64,000 nt of DNA from Sipunculus nudus (GCA_026874595.1 CM049306.1:78026142-78090141); one strand, 5' to 3'; positions 14,226 through 23,478 are shown, counted from the first letter of the stretch. The notes: generated by a model from the sequence alone, not told the origin. Program-made: numbers and translations.

Positions 14226-14279
<54 letters not shown>

Positions 14280-16857
14280 TCCAACCTTTATCGATATAGA
14301 TATTTACTTACACCGCTTAAGCAAACGCCAATTGGTGAATCAATTACAAATATATCATCTATATAATTTCTTTTACATTAATTTCATATCACACATACAA
14401 AATATAAAGAAAGTTAGAAGTAAAATAATTATGTGTAATTATTTTATCCCCCCCCCCCACCAAAAAAAAAAAATGTGCCCTAAGAATTGACCAAAATGGC
14501 AGTCCACTCTTGATCTTATGCAAAATGACTTATGTAAATAATTTCTGGAAGAGTGGCAGTTAGTTTTCCACATTTAGGAAAAATCCAGTGAAACGATAGA
14601 AATAATCCCAACTACTAGACTGCCATACCTGTTGGAGTCAGATAAACTTTAACAACGTGATCCTGGCTGGTCTCGATCAGTGTTTTTATAAGTTCTTCTA
14701 TTTGTGCTTGAGATCTATTCTCGAAAGTATCCAGGAGCTTTTGTGCCCTTTCAAAGTTGTACTTGCAAGCCTGCAAGATATGGATTCGTCACAATAGGTA
14801 TTCATACAGCATAACCCAATGCCTGTTATTTTTTCTGAAATGAAACCAACTAGTTGTAGAACAAATTTAATTGTAGGAATAATCACAGTAAGACAAAATT
14901 GACTGTTTCAAATTAATTTCGTCGAAGTGTTTTTGTTTAGTGAAATGTTTTGCTGTCAGCGAGGAATTGATGCAATCAGATTTTAGTTAATAGCCATGAG
15001 ACATTTATGATAGATGGGCTTCACACAGTTAAATTGAAATGTAAACCCTTAGCTGTTCCGGAATAAGATGGCGTGAGGTATGTCTCACATATTATAAATT
15101 GGCCCTATGATTACAAACAATGATAAAAGTTGAAACATTTGTTTTACTTGTAGAATAAACCTTTTATCATTTTTGTATGCAGACAGATAACAATTGTATG
15201 ACGCTTCACTTAGTTTTATACTTATATGTAGACATCAGTTTCTAAGTTAATTTTAATTCTTTAATTATGATTTTAAAACTTCTGATGTAACAAGTTAAAC
15301 ATAAAAGTCACAATTTTGGATCAAGCATGAGCAGACTAGAAACTAAAAACTAAATTTCTCTTAATACTCAATATCCTACGACTCTTTCATGTTAATCCTT
15401 TTCATTTGGTTATCATAACTGAAAAACAGACGCGGTTCTGAGCACTAACATTGCCTCTCAAAGCAGGGACCCTAACTTTAAACTGCTGGGCTTTTAGCGA
15501 TTGTTACAAGGTTATTCTGGTATTGATGACTAGGGCGGTGTCTTATTGCTTGTAAAGCCTATTCGGCGAAATAAAATTGAATCATACGATAGCAAATGTA
15601 TCATGTATTCTGGAGTTCACATGTCATTTGCACTGGCACTATGATAAATGTAAGTTTTCTAGTTTTCTTTAATGGCTTCACTTTAATAAATTTCTGGGAA
15701 ATTTCAGGAGCATGTTTCGGGAACTTCCGAAATTTATTTAGGAATTAATAAAATAGACGATGACGTGTTGTGTAGGTATAGCTGTGTCTACGTTTTTTCG
15801 GTAGGGTATTATTATGTGATTGCCTGCAAAACTAAAGTTCCATAACTCTCAGAAAAAAAATCGACTTCTAGGTGTATTGTAAGCTGTTATATACACCTCT
15901 ACTGGTCCAGGTTGGGCAACATTGTCTGCAAAGCATAGGTTTATAAGTTTAAGAATATGGAATTTGTTATTTTTTCAACTCTTTACTTTATATTCTTTGT
16001 CTATAAATTTCATCTGTATTCCGAATAAACAATAGTTCTAAAGATTTTAATAAATAAAGTCCCGTAAATTGTCGAAATTTCATGATAATTATACCCATAA
16101 TTTCCATACTTTGGGTATGTTTAGAAAAAAAGGCGAACTAATTCAAGGGTAAAGGGTACATTATAACTCAGAAAGAATCGGAGCGAGTCTGAACCGAACG
16201 CATTTTCGTTTCCCCACCGATCGGCACACACAGCTCAACCACTGGAATACATTAAAAGAATTAAGGTTTTGTAAGAATACATTGTTACAAAGACAAATAA
16301 ATGAGCGGAAAATCCTGAGCCATTCCGGGAGTCGAACCCAGGTCGGTGGCGCACAAGTCCGGCAAACCAACCGCTTCGCTAGCAAAGCCTTTCGGTCCGC
16401 TTTTATGTCACCCCGTAACACACCCCCTCTAAAGAGCGTTCTGCTATCAGAACAAGACTAATTATCCCAGGAGTCACACTTTGGTGAGCTAATTCCCTGG
16501 GCCACAAAGTTTTACCGTCACGTCGGAAAAGCCCCAATTTTGTTACGAAGACAAATGAATGAGGGGAAATCCTGGGCCATTCCGGGAGTCGAGCTTCGCT
16601 AGCGAGAAAGTTCGGTCCGCTTTTATGTCATGGTATATGGTATATGGAGTATATGGTTTATAATTAGGCAAGTTATTGTTCGAGTTTTTAGGTGAATTAC
16701 TTGCCTGTAAAACCTCTTTCTCCCTTCTGTTGATGACGCCTTTTGAATACAGTCGGTCAATGACCATTGTATCACGGAGTTCCAGCGTTTCTGTGAGCTC
16801 CACGTAATTCTTTCTGATCAGTCCATGATAGACGGAAGAACAGTCTTTCGTATACAT
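9056..16857 (-). CDS. CARD-RPA70-like protein, copy A (7 exons, 520 aa)
   Basis: Seven-exon gene read on the minus strand: 16857-16705, 14770-14629, 14221-14070, 11900-11457, 11110-10892, 10085-9935, 9357-9056 (TAA stop). Intron phases are 0,1,0,0,0,1 and the frame stays open throughout. Order of parts: CARD-like death fold (residues about 8-97), variable linker (99-168), OB fold like RPA70 DBD-A (about 170-259), OB fold like DBD-B (about 290-370), and a DBD-C-like end with zinc ligands C417, C422, C433 and C436. Aromatic residues sit where RPA70 stacks on ssDNA (F195-197, F229, F330). The start is the first ATG after an in-frame TAG and matches copy B. Family knowledge: RPA70 binds ssDNA, and CARDs assemble signalling complexes. 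Inference: a cytoplasmic or nuclear nucleic-acid sensor or adaptor. The alternative is a MEIOB- or RPA-derived DNA-repair paralogue. Intron 1 has a GC donor. A non-coding 5' exon cannot be excluded. Confidence 0.85.
9358..9934 (-). other. Intron 6 of copy A
   Basis: This 577-bp intron splits the zinc ribbon between the first and second cysteine ligands. It aligns with copy B intron 6 (31221-32076), which carries an extra segment of about 280 bp near 31600-31880. Confidence 0.5.
9935..10085 (-). CDS. Copy A exon 6: start of DBD-C-like domain
   Basis: The acceptor is TTTATAG|ATA and the donor is CGAG|GTAAGT (phase 1). Fifty codons encode an acidic stretch followed by DMKIYAIATGAIYDCC, which corresponds to the strand leading into the zinc ribbon of RPA70 DBD-C. 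C417 is the first proposed zinc ligand. Copy B is one codon shorter near the exon start. Confidence 0.75.
10086..10891 (-). other. Intron 5 of copy A
   Basis: This 0.8-kb AT-rich intron aligns with 32225-32941 of copy B with small gaps. No further feature was seen. Confidence 0.5.
10892..11110 (-). CDS. Copy A exon 5: OB fold 2 (RPA70 DBD-B-like)
   Basis: The exon is 73 codons, phase 0 at both ends (GATGCAG|ATT and AAG|GTTAGT). It contains ISPVKYVKDGELPVR, LALIDTPGMKPVKLAVFADDA, YTVGQCIDASYVYAR and LGTTTQS. This matches the RPA70 DBD-B order V-x-P-(I/V)-x-x-V, V-R-x-L-x-L-x-D-x-x-G, (I/V)-x-L-x-(W/F)-x-x-x-A, VGQ-x-(V/I), S-L-(S/G)-T. The tryptophan used for ssDNA stacking in DBD-B is replaced by phenylalanine, so an aromatic ring is kept. 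Seven of 73 residues differ from copy B. Confidence 0.82.
11111..11456 (-). other. Intron 4 of copy A
   Basis: This 346-bp intron lies between the two OB-fold exons. It aligns well with 33161-33551 of copy B. Nothing else was seen in it. Confidence 0.5.
11457..11900 (-). CDS. Copy A exon 4: OB fold 1 (RPA70 DBD-A-like)
   Basis: The exon is 148 codons, phase 0 at both ends (TTCAAG|GGT and AAG|GTATGC). The core reads WYTLAGKIMKKSEVESY, then IFFFTVTMCDATG, DIRVY, KPGKCYNFENV. This follows the DBD-A order: W-T-I/L-x-x-K/R-V-x-x-K-S, then F-x-(M/V)-x-L/M-x-D-x-(S/T)-G, x-I-R, G-K-x-Y-x-F. The two aromatic positions used for base stacking in RPA70 DBD-A are both aromatic here. The exon ends with a basic helical tail leading to GKITK, which begins OB fold 2. 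It is about 81% identical to copy B by eye. Confidence 0.82.
11901..14069 (-). other. Intron 3 of copy A
   Basis: This 2.2-kb intron lies between the linker exon and OB fold 1. It holds the 152-bp tandem array at 12545-13605. A second small repeat, GCGTATATGCGTATATGCGT, sits near 13720-13830. The matching intron of copy B has no array and carries a solo LTR. Confidence 0.6.
12545..13605. repeat. 7 x 152-bp tandem array
   Basis: The anchor GCTTATAAG recurs at 12557, 12709, 12861, 13013, 13165, 13317 and 13469, exactly 152 bp apart. Each unit has a 5-bp stem, a 6-base loop, then the pairing arm, beginning AAGAC...GTCTT. Unit 6 changes to AAGAG...CTCTT and unit 7 to AAGGC...GCCTT, so pairing is kept. 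A second hairpin (CTCAG...CTGAG) follows in every unit. 152 is not a multiple of three, so the overlapping ORFs are not meaningful. No hammerhead core was found. Confidence 0.9.
14070..14221 (-). CDS. Copy A exon 3: variable linker
   Basis: The acceptor ATGTAG|AT gives phase 1 and the donor is AAT|GTAAGA (phase 0). The exon encodes 50 codons of hydrophilic linker with an SGSQSQRD patch and NGHKLNTTGWPTKSP. It aligns with copy B only in islands (KSG, QSQR, INGH-like, W-P-x-K-x-P), so it changes much faster than the domains on either side. A (TA)n run abuts the acceptor and takes the place of a pyrimidine tract, which may weaken the site. Exon skipping would break the frame. Confidence 0.65.
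14222..14628 (-). other. Intron 2 of copy A
   Basis: This 407-bp intron contains the TA microsatellite and a C10/A-rich run near 14450-14475. The copy B equivalent is far larger (36335-38719). Confidence 0.5.
14229..14276. repeat. (TA)n microsatellite at the exon 3 acceptor of copy A
   Basis: About 24 TA units lie immediately upstream (in gene sense) of the exon 3 acceptor. Copy B has a TA/TG run at 36362-36418, about 28 bp from its own acceptor, so the repeat probably predates the duplication. Confidence 0.9.
14629..14770 (-). CDS. Copy A exon 2: second half of CARD
   Basis: The acceptor is CTTGCAG|GC and the donor is ACAG|GTATGG (phase 1). The 47 codons encode a basic and acidic helical segment with NFERAQKLLDTFENRS followed by IEELIKTLIETSQDHVV. 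This matches the last three helices of a CARD (R-A-x-x-L-L-D, then a-L-x-E-T-x-Q). Five of 47 residues differ from copy B. Confidence 0.8.
16225..16410 (-). mobile_element. tRNA-derived SINE, minus strand
   Basis: Read on the minus strand, an A box TAGCGAAGCGGTTGG (16381-16367) and a B box GGTTCGACTCC (16338-16328) lie at tRNA-like spacing. They are followed by a non-tRNA body (CATTTATTTGTCTTTG...). The folded head is not a clean tRNA, so this is a SINE and not a tRNA gene. A deleted relative lies at 16545-16630. Confidence 0.6.
16545..16630 (-). mobile_element. Internally deleted relative of the adjacent SINE
   Basis: It shares the ACAAATGAATGAG/GGAAATCCTGGGCCATTCC and TTCGGTCCGCTTTTATGTCA ends with 16300-16410. 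It lacks about 45 bp between the A-box and B-box regions. Confidence 0.55.
16705..16857 (-). CDS. Copy A exon 1: first half of CARD
   Basis: This exon encodes 51 aa starting MYTKDCSSVYHGLIRKN and ending in a KEVLQ helix. It carries the first helices of a CARD: an IRKNYVEL segment, then DxxVIDRLYSKGVI, which resembles the common D-(L/V)-(I/V)-D-x-L-x-x-x-G-(V/I/F)-(L/I) CARD core. The donor is CAG|GCAAGT, a GC-AG-type site. Copy B uses CAG|GTACGT at the same place. Six of 51 residues differ from copy B. An in-frame TAG lies upstream of the ATG. Confidence 0.8.
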
Positions 16858-16997
16858 GTTCACGTATAATCTCAAATGAAACTACGTGGCGGTACAGTTG
16901 GCATACGGTTCACTGAAATTTGCTTAAATGCTTCCTGGAACATAAACATAAATATTAAAAGGCTTAAAGAGAATATCGAGCGTAAAAATAACCTAAT

Positions 16998-17060
16998 ACG
17001 TGTCTATAGCGTCAGAAATAACCAAATATTTATACTTCATGGAGAATTTAGTGTAACATG
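16998..17060 (-). promoter_or_regulatory. Candidate core promoter of copy A (TATA box)
   Basis: On the minus strand a TATAAATA lies at 17034-17027, about 170 bp upstream of the copy A ATG. The surrounding 60 bp is strongly conserved in the extra flank copy at 60740-60805, where the TATA becomes TATATATT. Copy B does not show this block at the matching place. Promoter function is inferred from position and conservation only. Confidence 0.35.
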
Positions 17061-17741
17061 ACTAACTGGCAGCAAAATGTGCTTTAATATCGATTCTGTA
17101 CCAGTTGCAATGCTTTATATTCTATATTGATTTGTGTTTAAAGTTGTATGCAGATAGGCGCACAGTCACTGTCATGCCCGCATGCATGTATGAATAAACT
17201 AGTGTTGTTTTGGCATTGGCCCCGCTTAAAAAAAAACATGATTATAAAAATTTAGCCGTCGAGGCCTGTTGAAGCGCGTTTTTTTTTCAGCCATTGCATT
17301 ATTCATATCGGAAACTCATCCCGGGGCGGAAGGAGTGTGTGTGTGGGGGGGGGGGGGGGGGGGGGGTCAAGAGGGACCTGTTTTAGGTTATGTCATTACT
17401 CCAAGGTTGGACCCCTCCTTTTCCTAAATCCTGGATCCGCCCCTGCATATGCCATACCCTGGCCAGCAGAATCACGTGTATTTTGCCTTCACTGATCCTA
17501 TACTATAATGTAGAAACCTGATGAGCTGTACTGTAAAACTTATATTATGACTGGTCATTTGGCACCAGCAGAAGTGTACTTTTTCGAAATATCAGCAACA
17601 TGATGACGTAAGATCAGACTTAATAGCCAACAGGACTAATAACCTGCTGTGGCTGAAAGTTGTCCACGGCAATTACGTTCAACTGCACATCGAGTTGGAT
17701 CTGTACCTACAATGTTACTTGTCGCAGAAATATAGTGCTTG

Positions 17742-18216
17742 TACGGTGGCTGATTTAGGACACAGAAAAAAAAAATATTTATCTCGTGATCTCGAGATAA
17801 CATCTCGAGATCTCGACATAGAATTTCGCAAAAAAAAAAAAATGTTAGGAAGCAAAAAAAAAATTTTTAGGAAGCAAAAAAAAAAAAAATTTCAGGAAGC
17901 AAAAAAAAAAAAATTTAGGAAGCATAAAATAAAATTTTATGAAGCAAAAAAAAAATTTTAGGAAGCAAAAAAAAAAAATTTAGGAAGCATAAAAAAAATT
18001 TAGGAAGCATAAAAAATAAAAATTTTATGAAGCAAAAAAAAAAATTTTAGGAAGCAAAAAAAAAAATTATCTTTTGAGATCTCCAGAAAAAATGTCACTT
18101 GTACGAACCATTCGAAGCTGAATTGACATAAAACAAAGCAACCTTATGGGGACAGTATACGTTAAGAGTGCTTACTATTATGTTTTTTTTTTCTGTGTCC
18201 TAAATCAGCCACCGTA
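17742..18216. mobile_element. 475-bp MITE with about 30-bp terminal inverted repeats
   Basis: The left end TACGGTGGCTGATTTAGGAC, continuing CACAGAAAAAA, is inverted at the right end as TTTTTTCTGTG, then TCCTAAATCAGCCACCGTA. A 6-bp target duplication TGCTTG flanks it (17736-17741 and 18217-18222). The paralogous flank at about 63310-63330 reads continuously across this point without the element, so it is an empty site. The interior is mostly an array of AGGAAGC plus A-rich units. No transposase is present. The superfamily was not identified. Confidence 0.8.
17828..18068 (+). repeat. Tandem A-rich repeat inside the MITE
   Basis: About ten units of roughly 20-27 bp have the form AGGAAGC-A(7-13)-TTT, with variants ATGAAGC and AGGAAGCAT. 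The unit length varies mainly in the A run, as expected for replication slippage. The lysine-rich ORF that crosses it is an artefact. Confidence 0.75.
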
Positions 18217-18479
18217 TGCTTGGGCTTCGTATCATAAAATATAAAATACAGTGCAAGGTGTCCTACTTAAGGGCCGGAAACTACAATTTGCATTTGACAA
18301 GATTTAAATTTTACCAAATATCCAGTAAAATGAGTTGGCGAAGGTCAGCGGTAGCGACATCTAGTGGACATTGTTAGATCCACTGAGCATTGACGTTCAT
18401 TTAAATTCCGTGTATCCTCACCAAATTCAATCAGACCGGCACCAGTTACATTTTCTGATGAAAGACGGAATTATTACAC

Positions 18480-19199
18480 ATCTCCAGGAAGCGTACTAAT
18501 CATCCCCGGTACCCATGTTCCCCAACTGTGGGTTGTTCTACATGCTTTAGGATGTATGGATTGTTAGTGAAGAAATTAATATCCACACAGTACGTATCTA
18601 TAGTTTGTGATAAGGATTCAATGAATGCTATTCAACAAAAAGTAAAATCTGATTTTTTTATGAAATCCCTTTTCAATATAAAAAGTCCACAGCTTTACAT
18701 TTATTGTTAAGTCTTGATGAATGTGAAGGTTGATATTTTTCATCTTTGAATAACCTCGACATGTTGGGGCTCATGTGTGTTCTTTCACTTCACAAAAACA
18801 ACCAAGTCTTGATATTTTGATAATGGACACCAATGTCTGTTGATGTCCAGTAATGTTAAGCAAAACATAGATTCAGATGCATCCCAATCATCGTTATTGC
18901 ACGCTATGACAAAAGGACTTGTGAAAACAATGTATCCTTAACCAGTTATAGTACAAGTTATACAGCCCAGTCTCAGAATACCAGACTTGATGATATCTGT
19001 AGAACGTTTAATGCCAGGTTGAACAGTTGAAAAATGAACATAACATATTAAAGTGGAGAGTAAACAAATAAGTGTAGCAGTTAATAAGGAACAATTATAT
19101 TTTATGGTGTTGAAGAAGAGGACGGTAAAGTAACCTTGGAATAATTTGAAACAAAGGTGAGCAACTCAAACTCCCTGATAAAGAAATGTTGACATTTCG
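18480..19199. other. No supported gene
   Basis: The stretch is AT-rich. The right part may be the decayed 5' end of the non-LTR relic that follows. No motif is clear enough to annotate. Confidence 0.35.
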
Positions 19200-20865
19200 C
19201 GAGCACATCGTCTACCATGGCAAGAAAATGACAAACCAATGTTCGTCTTTAACTTTCAAAGATAAAGATAAGGCATTTCATACAGCACGCAAAATCAAAC
19301 GATAATCCAAATCACCTGTTTATATCCAAGAGGATTTTGGGGAACATGTGAGGCATGTGCGAGGTAACCTGAAGGTCAAGCTGGCTGAGGCACTGGCAGA
19401 AGACAGAAGAGCATCGTTACGTTATGACAAGCTGGTTATAGATGATGTAGTGTTTGTATGGAATGATGATCAGAAATGAGTTCAGAGACTCAGTGAGTAC
19501 AGAAATGCAATGAGAATGTCAAGACATGGTGATCATACAATCAATAATAGAGGACTGGCCAAGGCCCATGCGGTATTGATATTAGTATGTTATATGTTGA
19601 GTTCCCTGCTGTGTATGAACATGTGAGTAGTTACAAATCACTATCAAAATGCCAATGTCAATACTTCTTTTATTCATGCAAAATCTATGAGGTCATTTGT
19701 ATTTCAGGTTACCAAAAATCAGGGTATCAGATGACACAACCATACGTACACTAACATAGCTAACCCAGAAACTGGTAGGTTGAACACTAACAATTTAAAT
19801 AAGGATGAATATGAAATGATGAAAAATGGGGAATTGATCAAATAAGTATCTTGGAATGCAAATGGCCTAAAAAATACATATTGGGCACTGTGAATTTATA
19901 GAATGAAAGTCATGACAGTATCAATATTGTTGAAACATGGGCAAAAATGCCTTTCCTGGATATACAGCTTACATGTCTGTGAGAAAAACAAATTCAAACG
20001 TTAAGAGAGGTGGCTTTATAGTTTATATAAGAAACAATTACAGAAAAAAAAAACTGATAAAAAGGGTGATAAATGATACACGGACATGTTGCTGTTTATC
20101 CTGGATGGATGTAAAATGGGTTTGTCTTCAGACGTTCTTTTGATTTAGGGTATATTACACCTGAATTTTCAGTAATATATTCATGTTTTGATGAAGACGA
20201 TAGTAAATGCCGACAGGGAAACGTGCTCTGTGAAGTGGTTGCTGCAAATGGTGAAATGAAAATTATGTTATCAAGTTACCTTAATGCAAGAATGGGATAG
20301 CTACAAGATGTTCTGCTTGGTGGTAGTGATGATCCTTTTCCATTGTTTGAGCCTAATGATATTTCTTTCATTAGAGAGAGAAAAAGTAAAGATCAAATTG
20401 TTAATAAATTGGATAAATCCCTGCATGAACTATGTTTAGCTGTAAATATATACATTCTAAATGGTAGATTTGATTCCGACCAACAAGGGGAATATATATT
20501 GTGCTATAAGACTGGTAAGAGCATCATTGACTATATTATTACTAGTACAGATATGTTTACATCTTTTATTAAGTTTGAGGTCCTAAATATGGATCTGTCT
20601 GACCACTTTCCTTTGCATGTTTTTAGTTTCTATAATGAGATCCTGAGTTGTGGTATATATCCTAAACACTGGGCAAAGGAAATCATTATTCCTCTTTACA
20701 AAAGTGTCGAACGGTGTGATTACAGCATTATTAAACTGCTTGGGGAACACATTCTGTAAAATATTGAATAACAGGTTGATAACATGGGCTGAAAGTGAGA
20801 ACATCTTTGCGGAGGAACAAGCAGGCTTAAGGCGGAACCGCAGTACTACTTATAAATTGGATTAG
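19200..20865 (+). pseudogene. Relic of a non-LTR retrotransposon (ORF1 end, endonuclease, start of RT)
   Basis: Broken reading frames show, in order: an ORF1 C-terminal part (RASLRYDKLVIDD at about 19410), endonuclease pieces (VSWNANGL at about 19850; FPGYTAYMSVR and RGGFIVYIRNN at about 19950-20030; LNARMG at about 20283; LNGRFDSDQQGEY, DYIIT and DLSDHFPL at about 20457-20610), then RT fragments (GIYPKHW, IIPLYKS and EEQAGLRRNRSTT at about 20650-20850). Stops and frameshifts are frequent and most of the RT is missing, so it is inactive. It is an APE-type LINE; the clade is uncertain. Confidence 0.7.
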
Positions 20866-21379
20866 GATTAGTGGAAGGATTAGTGTAACGCTTCACTTGT
20901 ATATTGAATACACCTGCTTATACATGAAATTTAAAAATTACTCGATGAATGTATAATTGGAAATGATGTGGACATCATTCCTTAGCTTTGGTATACTGAA
21001 TAAATGTAGGATGAAAAAAAATCTAGCTTTGAATCTGAAACTTCATACTGAACAATTATTACCTAAAAACATACTCTGTTGATATATATTTACATTAATT
21101 AAATTGATGTTTTCTACGTTTAAAATTTAGTAGATATGCTTTACGTATCTGTTATTCAATAATCTTGGAGCCAAATTTTCTTGTTTACTTGATAACTGGC
21201 CAGAGATAAGTGTTGTTTATACACTTATCTGACGGTGGATGGCAGCACTTACACTGCCTTGCGATTTCAGCGTGTTTTTGTGAATATGTCTTGTGTGACT
21301 TGGAACAGCACATTGTTACCCAGTACATGTAACAATGCTGTCTTCATTCACTAGCGTATTGTAAACCTTACACACATAT
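20866..21379. other. No supported gene
   Basis: This AT-rich spacer separates the LINE relic from the gag relic. Nothing was recognised. Confidence 0.35.
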
Positions 21380-23058
21380 ATGCAAACTGAAAACACACCA
21401 TTGACAAGTGCATATTCACCAGTAAAGGACCTATTAGAAAATGGCAAAGTGTTTGCTTACATGAGAGTTTGGCCTGAACCAGTGTTCCTCAAAATTCTAA
21501 TAGGGATAGAATCTGAAAAATCACTTGAAAGTGATACAAAACGATCATGTATGAATGACTCAAATCACTCCAATTCAGAATCAGGAGAGGAATCTACTAC
21601 CTTAGTTTCCTCAAACAAAGAACTGTCACAGAAGTGTCACTAATAATCTCTTTTCCAGAGTCATTAAAGGAATCTACTTCCTTTCTACAATCAAACTCCT
21701 CATGGGAGTCAACAGAGGAATTTTCCTCAGCAGAAACAAACTTCTGTTTGTCATAAGAGGACCTGGTCTCATTTGAAATACACTCGCAAGAGTCATAAAA
21801 GGACTTAGCCTTATTTAAAGGATACTCCTCGCAGGAGTCTTGAAAGACCTAGCCTTATTAAATTCCTCGCAGTAATCAACTGAGGTTTTTACCCCGTAAG
21901 CTACCGATTCTTCTTTGGATTCAGACGGCACGTGGGCCTCTGTAGCATCAAAATCAAAAGTAGAGTCAGTAAAGGAGTTGTACCCCTTATTTACATGAAA
22001 AGAGCCTGGCTCTTGTACTATGCTATGCATAGATTTTGAAACAAAACCAGATTGTTTGCTATTTGGTTTATTCGCAAGTTTACAGCAGTCAGATATTAGA
22101 TGACCTTCCTTCTAGCAGTAATTACAGATTTTCTTTGAAAATGACTGGTCTTTGTTGGACTTAGACACAGTGGGCGTGGACTGAGGTGTAGCAATGGACT
22201 TTGTTGAACTATCAGGACTACTAGTACTGTGTGACTGCGCTTTAAACTTCTTTTGACCATACTGATTTACATTCATGTTTGTGAATGACTGGTTTGATTT
22301 GCTCGTTAAGGACATTTTGTTTTTCAATGAATAATCATCAGCTAATTGAGCGTCAATGTCAAGTGTTTCAGGACTTTTCTCATCAAGAAAAGTGTTAACA
22401 TCTGCATTAATGCAGCGCTTGAATTCTTCAAGCAAAATCAACTGGCGCAAATTGTCATAATCTTTCATTACATTTTTAGAACTATACCAGCGATCAAACA
22501 ACTGCTCTTTTGTCCTAGCAAATTCGACGTAGGTCTGTTCTTTGCGCTTTTCCCAACTTCTGAATTTCTGGCGGTAAGCCTCCAGAACTAACTCATAACC
22601 TTTTTAGGAATAACCGTTTAATCAGGTCAAAGTCAGCAGCGGCTTCTACTGAAAGCTCTGTATAGGCTGTAATTTTTTTTATGTTTCAACTTCACACTCT
22701 TCAATTAAACCTTTGTTAACTAGATCTTGCATGATTTTAGCAATGATATTAGGCTTTCTTAAAGCTTTTTTCACACTTCGCCCTAAATGTTGTCCCAAAC
22801 GCAACAACTGTTCCTTTGACAACTGTTCAAGTTGATCAGGGTCGGGGATCGTCAACAAATGTCGCAGGTTTGAAGTCTGCCATGTTAATATGTTAAAACA
22901 ATAACAAAACACCACTTAGATAAATCCTGTAAAAAATGTATTGTAAACAATATGTAATCTTGAAAACAATGTATGATAAAACGATGTGTCCAGATCAAGG
23001 CCTAATAAATGTTCAAAACTATTAAGCCTCCCGGACGAGCCCCCCCCCCCTTTTTTTA
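21380..23058 (-). pseudogene. LTR-retrotransposon gag relic with primer binding site
   Basis: Reading leftward, a start near 22882 leads into QLSKEQLLRLGQHLGRSVKK (22850-22770). After a stop and a frame change, AYTELSVEAAADFDLIKR and TYVEFAR lead into the frame 22501-22112 with LRQLILLEEFKRCI. The frame ends in a CCHC knuckle CNYC-x4-GHLISDC interrupted by a stop at its fifth position. This is the capsid-plus-knuckle plan of Ty3/gypsy-type Gag. The left part is acidic and serine-rich. No protease, RT or integrase follows. It is a decayed mobile element. Confidence 0.7.
23029..23044 (-). promoter_or_regulatory. tRNA-Pro-type primer binding site
   Basis: On the + strand TCCCGGACGAGCCCCC equals the 3' end of tRNA-Pro before CCA. 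On the minus (element) strand this is GGGGGCTCGTCCGGGA, the classical proline primer site. The C run then extends and a T/A-rich spacer follows. It lies between the LTR relic (from 23059) and gag, as expected. Confidence 0.65.
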
Positions 23059-23370
23059 TGTTACGGGACCTAATATCAAAAGATTACTTATGAGTGACGA
23101 ACACAAATTTTGCAATGGAAAAAAAACAGATTCTGTAACACTAGGCAGCATGAAATGTCTAGGGGAATGATGAAGAAGTCAGTGGTTTTTTGTTACCAAT
23201 AACTATGATTTATTCTTAAAACAATGTACTAAATCAATACAATTACACAGTACAACAACAGTATAACAGCAAATCAGTATAATCACACAGCCTAATAAAC
23301 AAAGTGCACAGTACCTGGATACCACCACTGTGACAGCGACAAGTCCTTTAAAGCATATAATTCAGATTAG
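23059..23370 (-). repeat. Truncated LTR relic
   Basis: It begins TGTTACGGGACC and aligns along about 310 bp with the solo LTR at 34066 onward (shared AGTCAGTGGTTTTTTGT, TACCTGGATACCACCACTGT, AAGTCCTTTAAAGCAT). Homology stops near 23370, so the outer part is lost. Confidence 0.7.
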
Positions 23371-23478
23371 CAACGCATTTTGATTGAAACTGGGCCGCTC
23401 TCATTCACAAATAATAGGATCCCAGAAAAGACGGCTAAAGAATCCTAAACAGGCCATCCTCCCATTTTAATTTAATTA

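Larger units (their letters stand above)
14771..16704 (-). other. Intron 1 of copy A
   Basis: This 1.9-kb intron separates the two CARD halves. It contains two SINE-derived segments near 16.22-16.41 and 16.54-16.63 kb. The rest is AT-rich with no ORF I can support. The GC donor (16704-16703) pairs with a normal AG acceptor at 14772-14771. Confidence 0.6.
17061..18480 (-). other. Upstream flank of copy A, repeated at 60.7-63.5 kb
   Basis: No ORF of substance is present. Long stretches match 60806-63500, for example the TGATGACGTAAGATCAGAC block at about 17600 and 63190. The block includes a CRE/ATF-like TGACGTAA. A G-run of about 23 bases lies at 17344-17367. The TIR element at 17742-18216 interrupts the flank. 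It could be promoter-distal sequence or a dispersed repeat. Confidence 0.5.

Noticed and set aside
16858-16875. Six-residue N-terminal extension of copy A exon 1
   Set aside because: It would need a TTG start. The downstream ATG matches copy B exactly and is the first ATG after the stop.
17695-17961. Lysine-rich 88-aa ORF
   Set aside because: It comes from the A-rich array inside the MITE.
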